NCBI GenBank assembly: GCA_014529385.2
Contig: CM043959.1
Span: 62,635,753-62,695,752, forward strand
Reading direction: 5' to 3'
Length of the DNA stretch: 60,000 bases
Source: Adiantum capillus-veneris
Lineage: Eukaryota; Streptophyta; Polypodiopsida; Polypodiales; Pteridaceae
The number at the start of each line of letters is the position of its first letter. Positions within the stretch are counted from its first letter, which is position 1. The notes beneath the pieces were generated by a model that was given only the letters and a program-made list of their open reading frames with translations, was not told where the DNA came from and searched no databases. The translations under genes and the position numbers were made by a program. Positions 10,359 through 23,466 of this stretch are shown here, one piece after another.

Positions 10359-12700
10359 TAAACTGTTTTCGTCAGCAATAATGTATTCTTGTCTCCTTGT
10401 TGACTAACATACGTTATGTATCATGCTTGCTAAATGCACATGATAATGGGCATCTTGAGGTCGTTTTACCCATCTCTAGTCAAAGGATGCAACTTGAAGG
10501 CTGTCAAGGTGCGATCCCTCTAAAAGATGCAAAAGCCAATGCTTATGACAAGGGTACTAGTAGTTATATTAATGATGCAATTGAGGTGGCGCATGAAGCC
10601 TGCGAGAAATCTAGCCCTTTTTTGCATACAACCACATTCCATATGTTCAGTCCAATCGATGTCACCGCCACCACCCCATGCGGCCAACTCTCCTTCTCAA
10701 GCCATGGCGGCCCTCCAATCCACAGCACCCGAGCCAACCCCTCTGTCCGAACAACCCTCCTCGAATTTTTACCGATGTAATGGATCTTATATGCTAAGCC
10801 AGTAAGAGATGCAAAGAAAGCTGCCTCATCTCTACAAGAAAACCGAGATACTATGTAGCATCATGAGGAATGTATTTGCACAAGAGGGTGCTTGGCACAC
10901 AGCATGTATGATATATTGAGTGTATAACTGAATAAAATAATTTATGAATCTTGAGGTTGCAAAATGCAATAAACAGTAGACAAACTCTATTTTCTTGACA
11001 CTGAAATTGGTTCCGCACTCAGACAATATATTAAGAGCAACATGCCCTGCGCTATGGAATGTTAAGTCGTTGTCGGTAATAATTGCACTCGGCCCGTTCA
11101 GTATACTTATATAGCCGCTATATGGAATTTCTACCTTGACCGCCGCTGCACAAAGTAACTTTGAGAAGACGTGAATAGATTTTCATTGCCTGTCGGCCTG
11201 GAGTAGCATACCAAACTGATGTCTACCATCTGCAGCCATTTGAACGTGATCGAAGGGCTGCTGCGTACATACACCTTTGCTCATAGGATCCACCACCGAA
11301 TCGTGGTTATTGGCAAGAAGGGATCTCCGAAGCAGTAACTGTTGTGCGTTCAAATCCACACCGCCAGCATTCCTCGCTTCGTATGCAGCTGTTGAAGAGC
11401 AACAATGCAGTATACTGATGTTGCTAATCTGAACTGGCATGCATTGGCTGCTGCCTCTGCACGCGGTTTAGCAAGAGAAGCTCTTTACAATCCGCAATAT
11501 AAGTGGCCATATTATTCGTAAAGTTTCTGCTATCCCACCCAGTTGTTGAATGGTCAGCACTTTGAACTGTTGTTGGATGCTAATAGGTGCTAACATATTG
11601 GTATACCTGTCTCTAGAAATGCCATTACTAGTCCGCAGTCCTTGTTCTTGGGCTTCTCCAACATCAAATCTGCTTCCGCTTCCGCTTGTGCTCTTTGACT
11701 ATTCTTTTGATCCTGGTTGGCAGCGTAGTTGGTACGTGCACTAGAACAAACCTCTGCCATGGGTTGATCGCACGAAATATCTGATCTTTGAAGGAGTACC
11801 GGAGACCTTTCAAACCCTGGTTTCCTTATCTGTAGGCGACATCCTTCTCCCTTTGTACAGTCCGCTCGCCTCTTCTTTTTTAATTGTAGCTCGTCCCCTC
11901 TAGAACCTGCCCGCTTCTCTTCTACTCCCTTTTACCTCCCCTCTACTCGACTTTTTTTACTCCTCGACTTCTCGTCAACTCCTATAACGATGCCGTCGAC
12001 TGTGCTGTCTTCCAGATTTTCCGCGTATGTCGCCAGTGCAGTCTACTTTTCTTGCAACTCATCGATTTCGCTTCTCGAAAACAACGTTGCTTGTCTGGTC
12101 TGGTCTCGTCTGTTTTTTTAACACTGCAACGAAAAGCAACGTTGGTAATTTTTTTATCGCATGACCAGGAGATGCAACACTGTTAATTTTCATCGGATGA
12201 CCAAGAGATGTATTACGTGGCTACCTGTGGGCTCAAAGAGCCAAAAAACGATCTTTGGCTCACCAAGTAATTTTTTTAAATATAGAGCCACTAGGTGCCA
12301 GCAAGAGCCAGTAACTTTTTCAACTTTCCTTTGTTTTTTTTTCCCGTGGTAACCTTTTCAATTTTGCTATCCAGCGCTTCCCTGGAAAGGTAAAACCCCC
12401 TTAGAAGTGTGGTGCAACTTTCTAATTTTAGGACTGCGGGCCGAGTACCTAAGTGAAGTCTTTATCAAAAAGATTATAATAGTAGTGCTGCAGGACACTT
12501 GTCATTCCCAAATTTTGAACGTTCTATTTTCTAAGGTTTTAATCTCCCCATTGCACGTGATTTGAGTTACTTTGTCGCCAAAAAGCTGCACCTTGTTTGG
12601 CTTTTCCTCTGATCGTTGAAGCTTTCAAGGGGAGATTATTTGACACTCAATTTCGGAGGTGGGATCTACAGCCGCTGTTTCAAGAGGATTGAGAGCCGTC
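9740..12700. other. Non-coding region, no gene recognised
   Basis: Short frames exist (for example 10397-10780 on the plus strand, 127 codons), but none shows a family motif, splice support or a convincing promoter. The segment 11180-11440 and the pyrimidine-rich segment 11840-11960 also carry nothing identifiable. A CT microsatellite lies at 10311-10358. Confidence 0.4.
10311..10358. repeat. (CT)n microsatellite
   Basis: About 23 CT units with two CC interruptions. Confidence 0.9.
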
Positions 12701-12712
12701 GAAGGGAAATCC

Positions 12713-12759
12713 ATGGGGAATCGGTTGACGAAGGGCGGCAAGGGCGCACCTGCACGCTG
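12713..12759 (+). CDS. Possible first exon of an N-myristoylated protein
   Basis: An ATG in the good context TCCATGGGG opens MGNRLTKGGKGAPAR. It stops being coding-like at a perfect donor, CTG followed by GTGAGT at 12760. Gly2 and Thr6 fit the N-myristoylation pattern MGxxxS/T. No second exon can be identified before the transposon block that begins about 450 bases on. If real, the gene has a very long intron or was disrupted by the CACTA element. The family is not recognised and a chance frame is quite possible. Confidence 0.2.
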
Positions 12760-12972
12760 GTGAGTCGTGACTCAATGAAGGCGGTCGCCGGTGGGGGACC
12801 CTTTTGGCTTCTTCTTCTTCTTCTCTTCTCTCTCTCTCTCTCGCACGCGGCACACAGTGGCGATTCACTTGGGGATCACAACCATTTGCAAGTGTGAGTG
12901 TTCAGATGATGGTGAGGAGCAGGAGCGCAGATCTTGACTCCGACGCTCGAGGACACCATGCGCAGCTTGATG

Positions 12973-12974
<2 letters not shown>

Positions 12975-13007
<33 letters not shown>
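12975..13007. repeat. (CT)n microsatellite
   Basis: About 16 CT units. A shorter CT tract lies at 12824-12842. Confidence 0.9.
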
Positions 13008-13009
<2 letters not shown>

Positions 13010-13217
13010 ATTTCCCAGGTCAAAGCGTACCCTTTCTCTTTTGGTTTCAAGCAACAGAAGAAGAAAAAGAATTTAAATTTTATGTTTAAATTTTAACACA
13101 GACGATAGAACTTCAACAATACCACATCAATGTACCGTGCTCTGCACTTTTGAGTTTCTTTACTTCAACAATAACAATATCAGTGTATCACATCCATTCT
13201 GCAGTTTTGAGTTTATA

Positions 13218-13440
13218 ATTTACAAGTAAAATGCGTTGGAATAAGTGTCGTAATAAACGCCGGTATTGTGGCAGCATCGATAAAAACCGTCCGTCGACAT
13301 ACACGCAGTTATTACCATCGAAATACACGTAGTTATTAACACCGAAATACACGTAGTTATTAGTGCCGAAAATTGTATCTAATACCGACGGTTGTCACGA
13401 GGCCTATACCGGCGCGTATACCGAACTTTGTTTCAACAAC
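13218..13440. repeat. Subterminal repeats of the outer CACTA element (left)
   Basis: Three tandem copies of a 24-base unit (ACACGTAGTTATTA plus a CCGAAA-type end) lie at about 13301-13372, followed by ACCGACGG, GCCTATACCG and GCGTATACCG. Clustered short motifs near the ends are typical CACTA transposase-binding regions. Similar ATCGGTA and CCGACG motifs occur at 38850-38995. Confidence 0.4.
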
Positions 13441-13539
13441 CAAACTTGCAAAATTTTTTTGGCTAGAGAAGACTGGGAACTGATGCTAATTGACGATAAA
13501 GAGCGGGTGTATACAAATTAACAAAACTGTAAAAAGAAC

Positions 13540-13960
13540 AAAACCATAAAATCAAAAGCTTAATCATCACAAGTTCTCAAAAGCATAACCATAACGTCGA
13601 CTCCCAAACCATAGGCACAACGGCATAAAAATTTTATAGCCATAATTAAAACATGATTCGAAAACTGCAAAACCATAAATATAACCCACTTCTCTACCAT
13701 AACCATTACCATAACTTGCTTGTTATTCCATAACCATAACAACCATACCATCATTACAAAACCATAACCATCACATGATTGCCATATCATCACTAAAAAC
13801 CATAACCATGACTTGATTGCCAAACCCTTACCATACCATGATTGCCATACCATCATTGCTAAACCATAACCATAACTTGATTGCTAAACCATGACCAAAA
13901 TCTCTGTGTTATACCATCATCATAACCTCTGTGCTATACCATAATTGCGAAACAAATCAT
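13540..13960. repeat. Degenerate CCATAA minisatellite
   Basis: The plus strand repeats variants of AACCATAACCAT and TTGATTGCCAAACC about 15-20 times. It has no coding content and lies between the subterminal region and the second ORF of the outer CACTA element. Confidence 0.7.
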
Positions 13961-14312
13961 AATCGAAAACGGAATGTAAAACCATAAACATAAGCACTAC
14001 AAAATTGTACATGCAAACAATCACTGAGTAAAACTATATCAAGAAGACCACAGCTACAAAGAAGATTGTGTGAAGATGACTGAGTAAGATTGTATTAAGA
14101 AGACCCTTATGGTAATGCCTCCCAGTCGACATCCTCTTCCTCCTCCTACAGCTGGGTCAAAACGGCCACAAGTCCATGCTTGTACCATACTTCTCCTCTC
14201 GGCGTGTCGGAAGGCGCTTCATGGTAACTTCTTACAAAATTATGGTTTAATCATGAGATAAATCTTTAAATTTCATATATATTTTCAACAATGCAAAGCA
14301 TACGTATAATAC

Positions 14313-15208
14313 CTACAAACTCATGTCTAAGTGTGTTGTAGCCTCCACTCCCAAGATGTGACGCTCCAACAGACTCCAAACGTGCTCTCGCTGCATCTCT
14401 CTACTACTGAAATCTGTCTCGATTGTCTTGTGTCTCTCGTGCAATCCCGCCCATTCCTCTGCGTCCAACCATGCGGCTTTGGCATGCCGGCATTGTACCT
14501 GTCTCTCGTCTCTAACCGACGGTGTGATATTGTGGCCTTCGCCACGCCCAAAATCCAACCACTCGAGACTGAATCGTACCCCTTTGTCTGTATGTACTCT
14601 CTGTGAATTATCTCAACGATGTAACTCTTTCTTTCATTCTCGAAATTATCCAAAATCTCCATTACAGAGTGGCCAAACTGAACTGTACAGAGCTGTCAAA
14701 TCCTCTATCGCATGGCCTTTTAGACCCTATCTGCCATAACATCCCCATCTCTACTCTTGTACACCTTGCTAGGATCATTCTCATGTGGTGTCCAAGATGT
14801 ACATGGTGTGCCAATCGGTGAGCTATCTACTGAAGAGAGTGGAGGACGCTCTCTCAATGGTATGGATGCATCGGTAGAACCGCTACCACAACAACCACCG
14901 CCTCCAAAACGATGCCTATCTCGTCTCGAGGATGAACCACCCATCGCTGTAGGGGGCACACTAGTCCTAGGCGTAGAGGGCACGCTCGACTGAGGTGTGG
15001 GGCCGGTCAGTGTAGGGACCACACTAGTCCTAGGTGTAGGGTCGGTCGTAGTAGGTCTAGAGAAACCTGATGTCCGAAGATTCTGTGCCATCGCGATCTG
15101 CTCTGGTGTGAACCGTGTTAAAAAGAGATCCATCTACTCGGGTGACATGCCGGCTGGCGTGACATGAAAACTAAAACTAGGAGAGTATAGCTCATTGTCA
15201 TCGGCCAT
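14313..15208 (-). pseudogene. CACTA second ORF (TNPA/Transposase_24-like), outer element
   Basis: An ATG at 15208 opens MADDNELYSPSFSFHVTP. A TAG at 15134-15136 interrupts it at codon 25, and the same frame then continues MDLFLTRFTPEQIAMAQNL with a Pro/Ser/Thr-rich linker ending near 14720. The position just after DUF4216, the short acidic start and the Pro-rich middle match the second gene of plant CACTA elements, whose product binds subterminal repeats. Beyond 14720 the frame is lost; overlapping open stretches at 14313-14662 are remnants of the C-terminal part. The TAG is consistent with CAG (Gln) changed to TAG. Confidence 0.55.
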
Positions 15209-15360
15209 GGCTACAGATACACAAATAACACCCACAAAATACGTTAGTTTATAGAAGGAACGCTTAATCAATACAAATAACAAATAAAGGAATTCCCAAT
15301 ATAAATGAATGAATCTAAAGTGTATTGTAGACTAATAAAAAGAGTTTTACAAAAGAGTTC

Positions 15361-16115
15361 CTAGGAAAAATCATTAAATAATCTCTCATCTTCTATGAGA
15401 TCTGATGCACCAAAGATGTCTATCTTATTCTGTACTTTTGCATCTTTGTCATCAAACCCTATTTCTTCGTTTCTCTCCGCATTAGCTTCAGTATTTGACA
15501 CTTCATCTCTAGGTTCAGGCATATGCTCACCATTGACGTCCAGCTCAAAATCCAAACTTATATTATCCGTCGGCCCTACACTTTGTTCATGAGTCACCTC
15601 TTTGACTTTAACGTCCAATCCTTCACACACTAGCTTGCTTTGTGGAGCAACTTGAACAACATAGAGCCAGCGCAGTTTATACAGATCATTTTTATCATTT
15701 TCTCTCCATAGTGGATCTAGTGAGAACACAACTTGTTCACAATGCTGCGGAAGTACGAATATATCCCACACATCTGTCCACACCCGCCTAGAGTTCACTT
15801 GAATTAATCCACTCTTGTCTTTGCATATAGTTGTATTAGGACCAATGGTATAAACTTTGAATCACTTGACATCAAAGATAAAAATATCAAACCTTCTAAA
15901 ACTAATCTTCAAGATGTCTTGGATGTAGCCAAAGTATTCAAGTTGGCTAGTCTCTGTGTTCTCATCCCTGGTACTATGCCTACTTTCTTGGACGAAGCTT
16001 GCCCTAACACCACTGTCGAAAGTGACCCTTTGCTCGTCAATCCGTTGCACTCTGAAGTGTTTCCCATGAAATCACAAAGCTCCATATTTGTGATACTACA
16101 GTCCCAAAATTAAAA
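15361..16115 (-). pseudogene. DUF4216-type region of the CACTA transposase gene
   Basis: From about 16050 the frame reads YFGYIQDILKISFRRFDIF and FDVK. It meets a TGA at 15862-15864, where the family has Trp, and continues in frame through VNSRRVWTD, QHCEQVVFSLDPLWREN and DLYKLRWLYVVQVAP to an acidic tail ending at 15361. This is the DUF4216 module usually found at the C-terminal end of plant CACTA TNP2-type proteins. Its biochemical role is unknown. It is collinear with the TNP2 sequence to the right. One nonsense codon is visible. Confidence 0.7.
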
Positions 16116-16297
16116 CAGACTTAAAGTTAATAAAGTAATGTTATCATGTGGAGCTCGAAAAGGAAGTTGTGAAAATATACATGCCAATTGCAACCCCTTG
16201 ACATCTCCTATTCCTCTTTAGTAATCAACACTCCATTCCTCTTTGCCTCTGAGATTGTCGCATTTAACCACCACCCAGTTGGAAAGTCGGGCACTTT

Positions 16298-18125
16298 TTA
16301 AAAATGATATAGAAAAGAAAGGTTTCTAGTGGCACAGTTGCGCTTGGATTGCAGGCGATCTGTCAAGCATTGTTTCTTTTTTCCTTCGTACCTCTCTAGC
16401 CACTTTTGCAAGATGTCTGAGTTGAGAAGGCAAAATCTCATAACCTTTTCTCGCATTTGGATGTCCATCTTCCTAACGATGCCTTGTCTTTGCGGTTCGT
16501 CCCCCGTCACCTTTACATTGACCTCAATAGTCCACATTTGGGGCATCTCTGGATCAATTGAGACAAAAAATTAACTGATGAGGACAAGAGACTCTAGTAC
16601 TAGCCATCCTTCGGCCATGCTGCCCTCGGGGCGAGCCCTTTGTCGAAGGAACCCCTTTCAAGTCTTCATAAATCTCTCCAAGAAGAACATCCACCTGCTA
16701 TGGACTATCCTACCAAGTGAAACTTCATCGACCACATGCACAAGTACATGCATTTGGATGGTAAGAATGTTTGTTGGGAAGTACTTCTCCAACATGCACA
16801 CTGCTTCAATAGCATTTAGGTGTGCTGCATCGATGTTGTCTTATCTTATCTCTTTTGAATTGATCCAGCATACCAACTCACTGATTTTGTAGATGGTTTT
16901 TCTAATGTCATCTGTTAAACAATCCTTTATGAAAATTGGTAAGATAAATTGTAAAAATTTGTGCCAATCGTGGGAATTAAGACAAAATTGTCATCTCTTG
17001 TAAAAGCCATTTTCAAACATCGCATGTACCCCGTGGGAGACTTGAATGAAGATACAGTCTTCTTCACTTGTTGCTCTTCTGCAGGACTCAAAACCCATGG
17101 TCCTTTTGGTATAGTAAACTTTCCTTTAGGTTTAAGTCGAGGCCACATCTCTTACATTCGACCCATAGCCCGCAGGTCATCTCTTTGGGCCTTGCTCTCT
17201 CTTTTTCTAGTGATGGTTCTCCATATGATCTCCCCCACATTCTTGAAGATGTCCATTGGGTCGAGCAGATGATTAATCAGCAGGTCACTCTAGTACGAGA
17301 GTTCATGGAAAATAGAAAGTCTTTTCATTCCAGGTGGCATGAAATCTCCCCTCTCCAGTCACATGTTTTTCCAATCGCTCGCTTTCAGTGGATGCATGTC
17401 ATGTTTGCATATTTTTGGTCCACGTAGCTCATGTCCTTCAGGCAAAAATCTACCACGCTCCTCGTAAATGGTTTTGCTCAAATGCTTAGAGCGGCGAAAG
17501 CCAAGTCGAGGACCACATTTCGGACATGCATGATTGACCGAGTACCTCAAACATGAAAAAGCACAAACTTAAAATATAAAAGCATTGATATAGCCAGGAT
17601 TAACATGACGTGTGTGAGGGTTTCAAAGCACTTACCTGAACACTCACCGAAGCCACATGAGCATTGACATAGCCAGGAATAACATGACGTGTGTGAGGGT
17701 CCACATGAGAATTCCTTGCACATATACATTCCATCGTCTGATTGGTTTTGACATATCAAGCACATCGATTTGTGTCCACAAGAGTTGAAGCTCTTCTATA
17801 AGTGGGTGCTAGATAGATGTCCATGTTCTTTGCTTTGTACTTTCTTGGGATGATCAGTGACAACAACAGATGGCCGTTCTTGATAGCTAGCCATGGTGGA
17901 AGATTATAATTAACCAGACAAATAGGCCATGTTCTCCATGACGAGCTCCGTAATCCGAATGGGTTTACTCCGTCCATTGCAAGAACAAAGCGAATACATC
18001 AATGCTCATTCTTAAATATAGGACAACTTTCCTCAATGTGCTGCCATGCACAAGAGTCAGCAGGTACCCACATCACATCATCTGTCGGTCTAGTATCTGA
18101 GTGCCATGTAATCAAAGCGGCTATT
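16298..18125 (-). pseudogene. CACTA TNP2 transposase, C-terminal half with DUF4218
   Basis: Reading leftward from the Copia junction at 18125, the frames include ADSCAWQHIEESCPIFKNEH, DGVNPFG, TWPICLVNYNLPPWLAIKNG, LLLSLIIPRK, IYLAPT, HACPKCGPRLGFRRSKHLSK, RFLPEGHEL, MWPRLKPKGKFTIPKGPWVL, SPTGYMRCLKMAFTRDDNF and, in the DUF4218 part, VCMLEKYFPTNILTIQMHV. These are diagnostic of TNP2 (Transposase_21), the DDE-type enzyme that cuts and pastes CACTA elements. Several frameshifts and stops break it. An 82-base tandem duplication lies at 17578-17710, and GTAAGTG near 17632 marks a possible intron. The N-terminal part is displaced to 28.97-34.5 kb. Confidence 0.8.
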
Positions 18126-18266
18126 TGTTGAGATGTAGAGAGAAAGAGAGAGAGGAGACAAGAGACACACTATGTACTCTCCCAAAGAATGATTCATATT
18201 AAGGACAAGATACAAATATATAGGTGATACCAAGTTGAGTAGAGTGAGCCATATATACCTCCAACA
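18126..18266 (-). repeat. 3' LTR of the old Copia element
   Basis: 141 bases, TGTTGG to CAACA on the minus strand. It is preceded (minus strand) by a GAGTGGGGG polypurine tract at about 18267-18278. Confidence 0.85.
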
Positions 18267-18521
18267 CCCCCACTCAAACAAAGGTTTCTAGCTTTGGATG
18301 AAAAAACCCTTAGGGAGTTCAAGGGAAAAACCCAAGCCCCTATACAATGTGAAAATATGAACCAGTAATGATGATGTGAAAATGAAATGTGAACCTATGT
18401 ATAAATATACAAGTGACTCAGAGATCACAGTGCGCAAGTGTGGATTTTGCACAGTGTATAGTGCATGGTACCTATAGGATTACAATCTCATATATACAAA
18501 GCTATCACAATAGCAGAGAAC

Positions 18522-21500
18522 CTAATCTAAAAAGAGTGAGGTCAAACCAACTCCAAGCTCCGAGCGCAAGAGGATGAAACGTGACTCTTTGAGACCTTTG
18601 GTAAGAATGTCTGCAATCATCTGGTCACTTGGACAATGTTCAACTATTATGGTGTCTTTGCGTACTTCATACCTGACATAATGATAATGGACAACAATGT
18701 GCTTTGACTTATTATGTTGAACATAGTCTTTTGCAAGACTAATAGCACTCTGGTTGTCACACCACAAGGATGTGCTAGAAAGAGGAGAGTGACCAATATC
18801 AACGAGCATCTATCGAAGCCAGATTAGCTCATGAGCTGCAAGTGATGCCGCTACATATTCTGACTTAGTCGTGAAACTGCAACACATCGTTGTTTATTGC
18901 TGATCCAAGAAACAAGACAACTATTTATAAAGAAGTAATTTCCACTAGTAGATCGCGTAGATAAATGTGAGCTTGCCCAGTCTGCATCTGTGTAACCCAA
19001 AAGAGAAAGAGATTTCATACAATACGATGCCAGTTGTCGTTAATAGACCAAACCAAAATCTGTAGTGCCTTTTAAGTATTTCAATACACGCTTTGTTGTA
19101 GACCAATGCTTAAGAGAGGGGCATGCAAGATGTTGTCCAAGATAATTAGCAAAAAACAAAATATCACGATGAGTGTTTATGCCAACAAACTGAAGACATC
19201 CAATCAAGTTAGCATAAGGTTGATTTGTGACAAGTTAACCGTCACTGTCAGAAGTGTTCTTTGTAGAACTCACAAGACAAGGTATGTTGGCCAAATGTAC
19301 TGATTCCTTACCAAATTTTTGAATAGTATCTACAATAAAATTTGACTATCAAAGGAATAAAATACATTTTGTACGGTTCCTTTGAATCTGAATACCAAGA
19401 CACGAGTGTCTCTCTCTCTCTCAGATCCACCATATCAAATGCAGACGACAACAACTTTTTCACTTCTTTGGTGAAGAAATCCCAATCATTGGAAAGAAGG
19501 ATGGTATCATTCACTAAAGAGAAAGAATCACAAAACTGCTACCTTGGCGCTTTATGTATAAGTTGGAGTCTAAAGACCAAGAGATGAATCCTTTAGAGGT
19601 GAGAAAAAGATCAGATTTTGTATACCAGGCTCTCAAAACTTGTTTAACTCCATATAGTGCCTTATGGAGTTGAGCAAAAAGGTCTTCCAAGTCACCATTA
19701 AGAAAATCACTTCGCACATCCATTTGATGAGCTTCTAAATCAAATTGAACAACAAATGCCAATAAAACTCGAATACTTATAATGCGAACAACTGGTGAAA
19801 AGGTCTCTTGATAATCAACACCAGCAACTTAGGAGTAACATTTTGCAACTAAACACATGCCTTGAACTTGTCAAAAGATCCATCTGCTTTTAACTTTGTC
19901 TTATACACCCACTTACACTTAATAGCTGTACGACCAAGAGGTAGTTCAGTTAGTATCCATGTACCTTTAGAGATAAGAGAACCGTACTCTACTTCCATAG
20001 CCTCTTGCCATTGATCCTTTTGTGGTGAAGAGATAGACTCATTATAAGTAATGGGATCTTCAGAAGTAGAGAAAGAATTATCAACACTATCGTCATCATA
20101 AACATGACATGAGCCATGTTCAAAATCAATAGGCAGATCAACAAAAAAATCAATAGATCATCATTGGCAACATTCAAAATGGATGGTTATGAAGAGAAAA
20201 GCTGCTCTATAGGAAGAGTTCCATCATCTGAAAGAAATGGAAAAGCCTGAAGCAATGATTTAGTACAATCAGAATCATCTACGGACCATGAGCCTACTAT
20301 AAGATGTTCGTTAAAAGTAGCATCACGATTCACAATTACTTTCTTGGAGGAAGGGTCATAGAATTTATAGCCTTTAGAAGTGTTAGAATATCCAAAAAAA
20401 ATAACTTTAAGATCAGGAGCATCAAACTTTTTTCGTGTTTCTTTGGAAACATGAATATAAGAAATACATCCAAAGGTTCGAAAATGAGATACAGAAGGAA
20501 TGTCACATGTCCATGCTATGATGGGTATCTTACCAAAGGGTGCATTAGTAGGAAGATGATTTTGAATAAATACTGCTATCAAAGTAGCTTCAGCCCAAAA
20601 AACACGAGATAACCCAGAATGAATCAACATACATCTTACAACATTGAGAATAGTGCGATTCTTTCGTTCAGCAATGCCGTTCTATTGAGGTGAATATGGG
20701 ATAGTGTGTTCGTGATGAATTCTACTATCACCACAGTAACTCACAAACTCTCAAGAAACATATTCGCCTCCATTGTCACTTACGAAGCTTCTTGAGGCGA
20801 CGACTAGTTTGAAGTTTTGTAGCCTTGTGGAATTTTTTGAAAACAGATAAGGCCTCAGATTTTTTTCTAAGTAGAAATACACTAGAGGTCCACATATAAC
20901 AGTATGAACAAGATCCAATCTTTCATGAGAATGAGTTGTATTTGAGAAAGGAAAGGGTTTACGATTATGTTTTCCAAGAGCACAAAACTCACAAATTCTC
21001 ATATGGGGATGAGATTTAAGATCCATGCCATGAACAAGATCATGACGCTAAAGATCAAGGAGTTTTGAGAAATCAGCATTAACAAATCGGTGATGCCATA
21101 CTTTGCAATCATGATCACCTGGAGCACTGACAACATTTGCTACAGCATCATTGAGAGAGAGTTCAAACAAATTACCGTTTTGAGGAGCAGTAGCTCTAGT
21201 TTGTCCATCTTTCTCAATTCGGTATTTGGTATGATCAAATCCAACAAAGAGACCAAGATCAACAAGTCTAGCAACTGAAAGAAGATCACGTTGAAGATTT
21301 GATACATGTAATACTCCTTGTAAAATTTAAGTAGAAGAAGATAAGGTACCAATATATAAATCTCCAATACCCTTTACTTGACAAGTCGTATCATCAGCAA
21401 GATAAACAACACGTTGAACTGGTAGTGGATGGTAGTTATGGAGCCACTTAAACTGATATGTCATATTTCCTGTAGCACTAGAATTGACAATAAAAAGTGA

Positions 21501-22500
21501 TCCATCATGTACATGAAGTATTCTGTCTGGAGCAATTGAACATAGGATGCAGCTTGTTTCGGGACCAATATTGTTTTGATATTTGGTAGCATATACTCTA
21601 TTACGATCTGTGTCGAATCAACGCTTATAGCACATATGAGTGGAATAATCAAATCATCCATAATATTCACAAGAAGAAGAAGAATCTCTATATAAACGTG
21701 GTTGTTTAGTGTTAGTATTGTGTTCTTCATCATACTGACGTGCCCAACAATCATGTTCAGTATGGCCATTTCTGTTGTAGTAAGAACATTGCTTATTACG
21801 GAATTTGAGACGAAAAAAAATATTACCGCAACGGCCATCTCTGCGAGACGCCTTCGAGCATAAAAAGCACGTTCCATTTGTTGTGACTCATTCTCCTCTT
21901 GTGAAATCATAGTTGTATCATGACCAACATTATGTTGTTCTTGACGTTGAGAGTATTCAATTAAAAATATGTAGGCTTGGTCGAAATCGAGACCATCTCT
22001 ATTAGAAAGAATGATAAGAATGTTATCATAAGAAGAGTCCGTCACTGTGTCAAGGAGAAGTGTAATCAATTGTTTTTGTGGAACAAGATCACCAGCAATA
22101 GCAAGTTGATTAATAATGGATTTGAAAGACTCAATATGCCTCATCATGGCAGTGCCAGCTTCATATTGTAACTTGTTAAGGAAACCTCTGAAATAATGTA
22201 TGTTTGAACATATTTCTTCTGAAAGTTTGCAATAAGGTACTTCCATACGTCGTGAAAAGTAGGCAGTTCATACACATCAAGCAAAAGAGAATCAGTCAGA
22301 GTAGAAAGAATATATCGACGAGCTGCTTTATCGCGTCGTTGCCAATCCGTATACGCAACATGCCAATCTTCAAATATAGGTCCTTCATTGATAAGCACGT
22401 TGTCATGATCCGTATCAACATGTTGAGGCGGACATACACGATTTCCAAGGACAATATTAGAGAGTTCATTGCCTTTAAGAATTAACATCTTTGCTTTTCA
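18522..22500 (-). pseudogene. gag-pol of the old Copia element, heavily decayed
   Basis: Compared with the young copy at 24225-28416, all modules are recognisable in order: gag (22488-21900, NELSNIVLGNRVCPP), zinc knuckle (CSYYNRNGHTEHDCW, second Cys lost), protease (remnant near 21490), integrase (CEFCALGKHNRKPF, then an internal deletion before FVSDNGGEY), reverse transcriptase (MDVRSDFLNGDL) and RNase H (RCDNQ-like block, here WCDNQSAISLAKDY, 18.6-18.8 kb). The integrase lacks the stretch with the second half of the ICGP-FIDDFSRY region. The RT lacks about 17 residues after FLNGDLE. More than ten frameshifts or stops are present. It cannot encode active proteins. Confidence 0.85.
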
Positions 22501-23313
22501 ATCTGGAATTCCTTGGCCTTGATAAAGGAGGAACAGAACACTGTCCAGAAGATAAATCATTGACGAGAATAGTCATAGCCATATCTAGTTGTGAGAAGAC
22601 GTATAAGATAAGATCGCAGAATCTGCACACCATATATGGTGAAGGTTGCAATTGAGGACGAGAGAAATATGATGACTGTGTTTTGTCAATGATAAACGCA
22701 AGAAGGATGCTTAATAAACGTCAAAATATGTGAGCGATGTCACCCCAAAAAGCAAGAAAAAGGAGACGTTAATAATAAAAGAGTCCTCAAAATAGAGTGA
22801 TGTGAGACACGACATGAGACTCAAGATTGACGGCGGATTAGCAAAATGATCCCGGATGCTTCACGAAGACGCACGAGGATAAAACATGCAGCAAGCTCGA
22901 TTGTAGTAAAAACAATATAACTTTATGTTGCGAACTCCAATTGATGCAAACCTAGAACTCAAATCAAAGAGCACGAAGAGACAAACAAGTTTTGGATAAA
23001 AAGTACCATTGTGTTGCACTCCATTGCGCTTTTCGCATTTCTCCAAATTTTGAGTAGAAGACACCAAAAAATTGAGACGAAGTTCAGGGTGTCAAATGAC
23101 AAATCAACAAGAAAATGTAATCAACGTTTCATAAAATAGATTAGCAATAAACGCCATAAAAAACACTAATCATATTCTTCTTAACACAAAAAATCACAAT
23201 TAACAAGAATTAATCCTAAAAAATAAGATTTGTAGCAATTTTGAATCTTACATGCGAATCGCATACACATACTCTGTTTTGTCACCATGAATTGAATCAT
23301 TGCGTGATTGTTA

Positions 23314-23454
23314 TGTTGGAGCTATATATGGCTCACTTTACTCAACTTGGTCTCACCTATATATTTGTATCTTGTCCTCAATATGAATCAGTCTTTGGGA
23401 GCGTATATGGTGTGTCTCTTGTCTCGTCTCTCTCTTTCTCTCTACATCTCAACA
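23314..23454 (+). repeat. 5' LTR of the young Copia element
   Basis: 141 bases, TGTTGG to CAACA. It holds the promoter region, with TATATATGG near its start and TATATATTTG mid-way. Confidence 0.92.
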
Positions 23455-23466
23455 TGGTATCAGAGC
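23455..23466 (+). other. Primer-binding site (initiator tRNA-Met)
   Basis: TGGTATCAGAGC starts at the first base after the LTR and is the standard plant Ty1/copia PBS. Confidence 0.92.

Noticed and set aside
13218-13226. Left terminal repeat of the outer CACTA as a firm boundary
   Set aside because: Only TACAAG matches the expected terminus and flanking triplets do not match those at 39015; kept only as an estimate.
16578-16892. Plus-strand ORF of 104 codons
   Set aside because: It is antisense to the DUF4218 part of the CACTA transposase, which is clearly readable on the minus strand.
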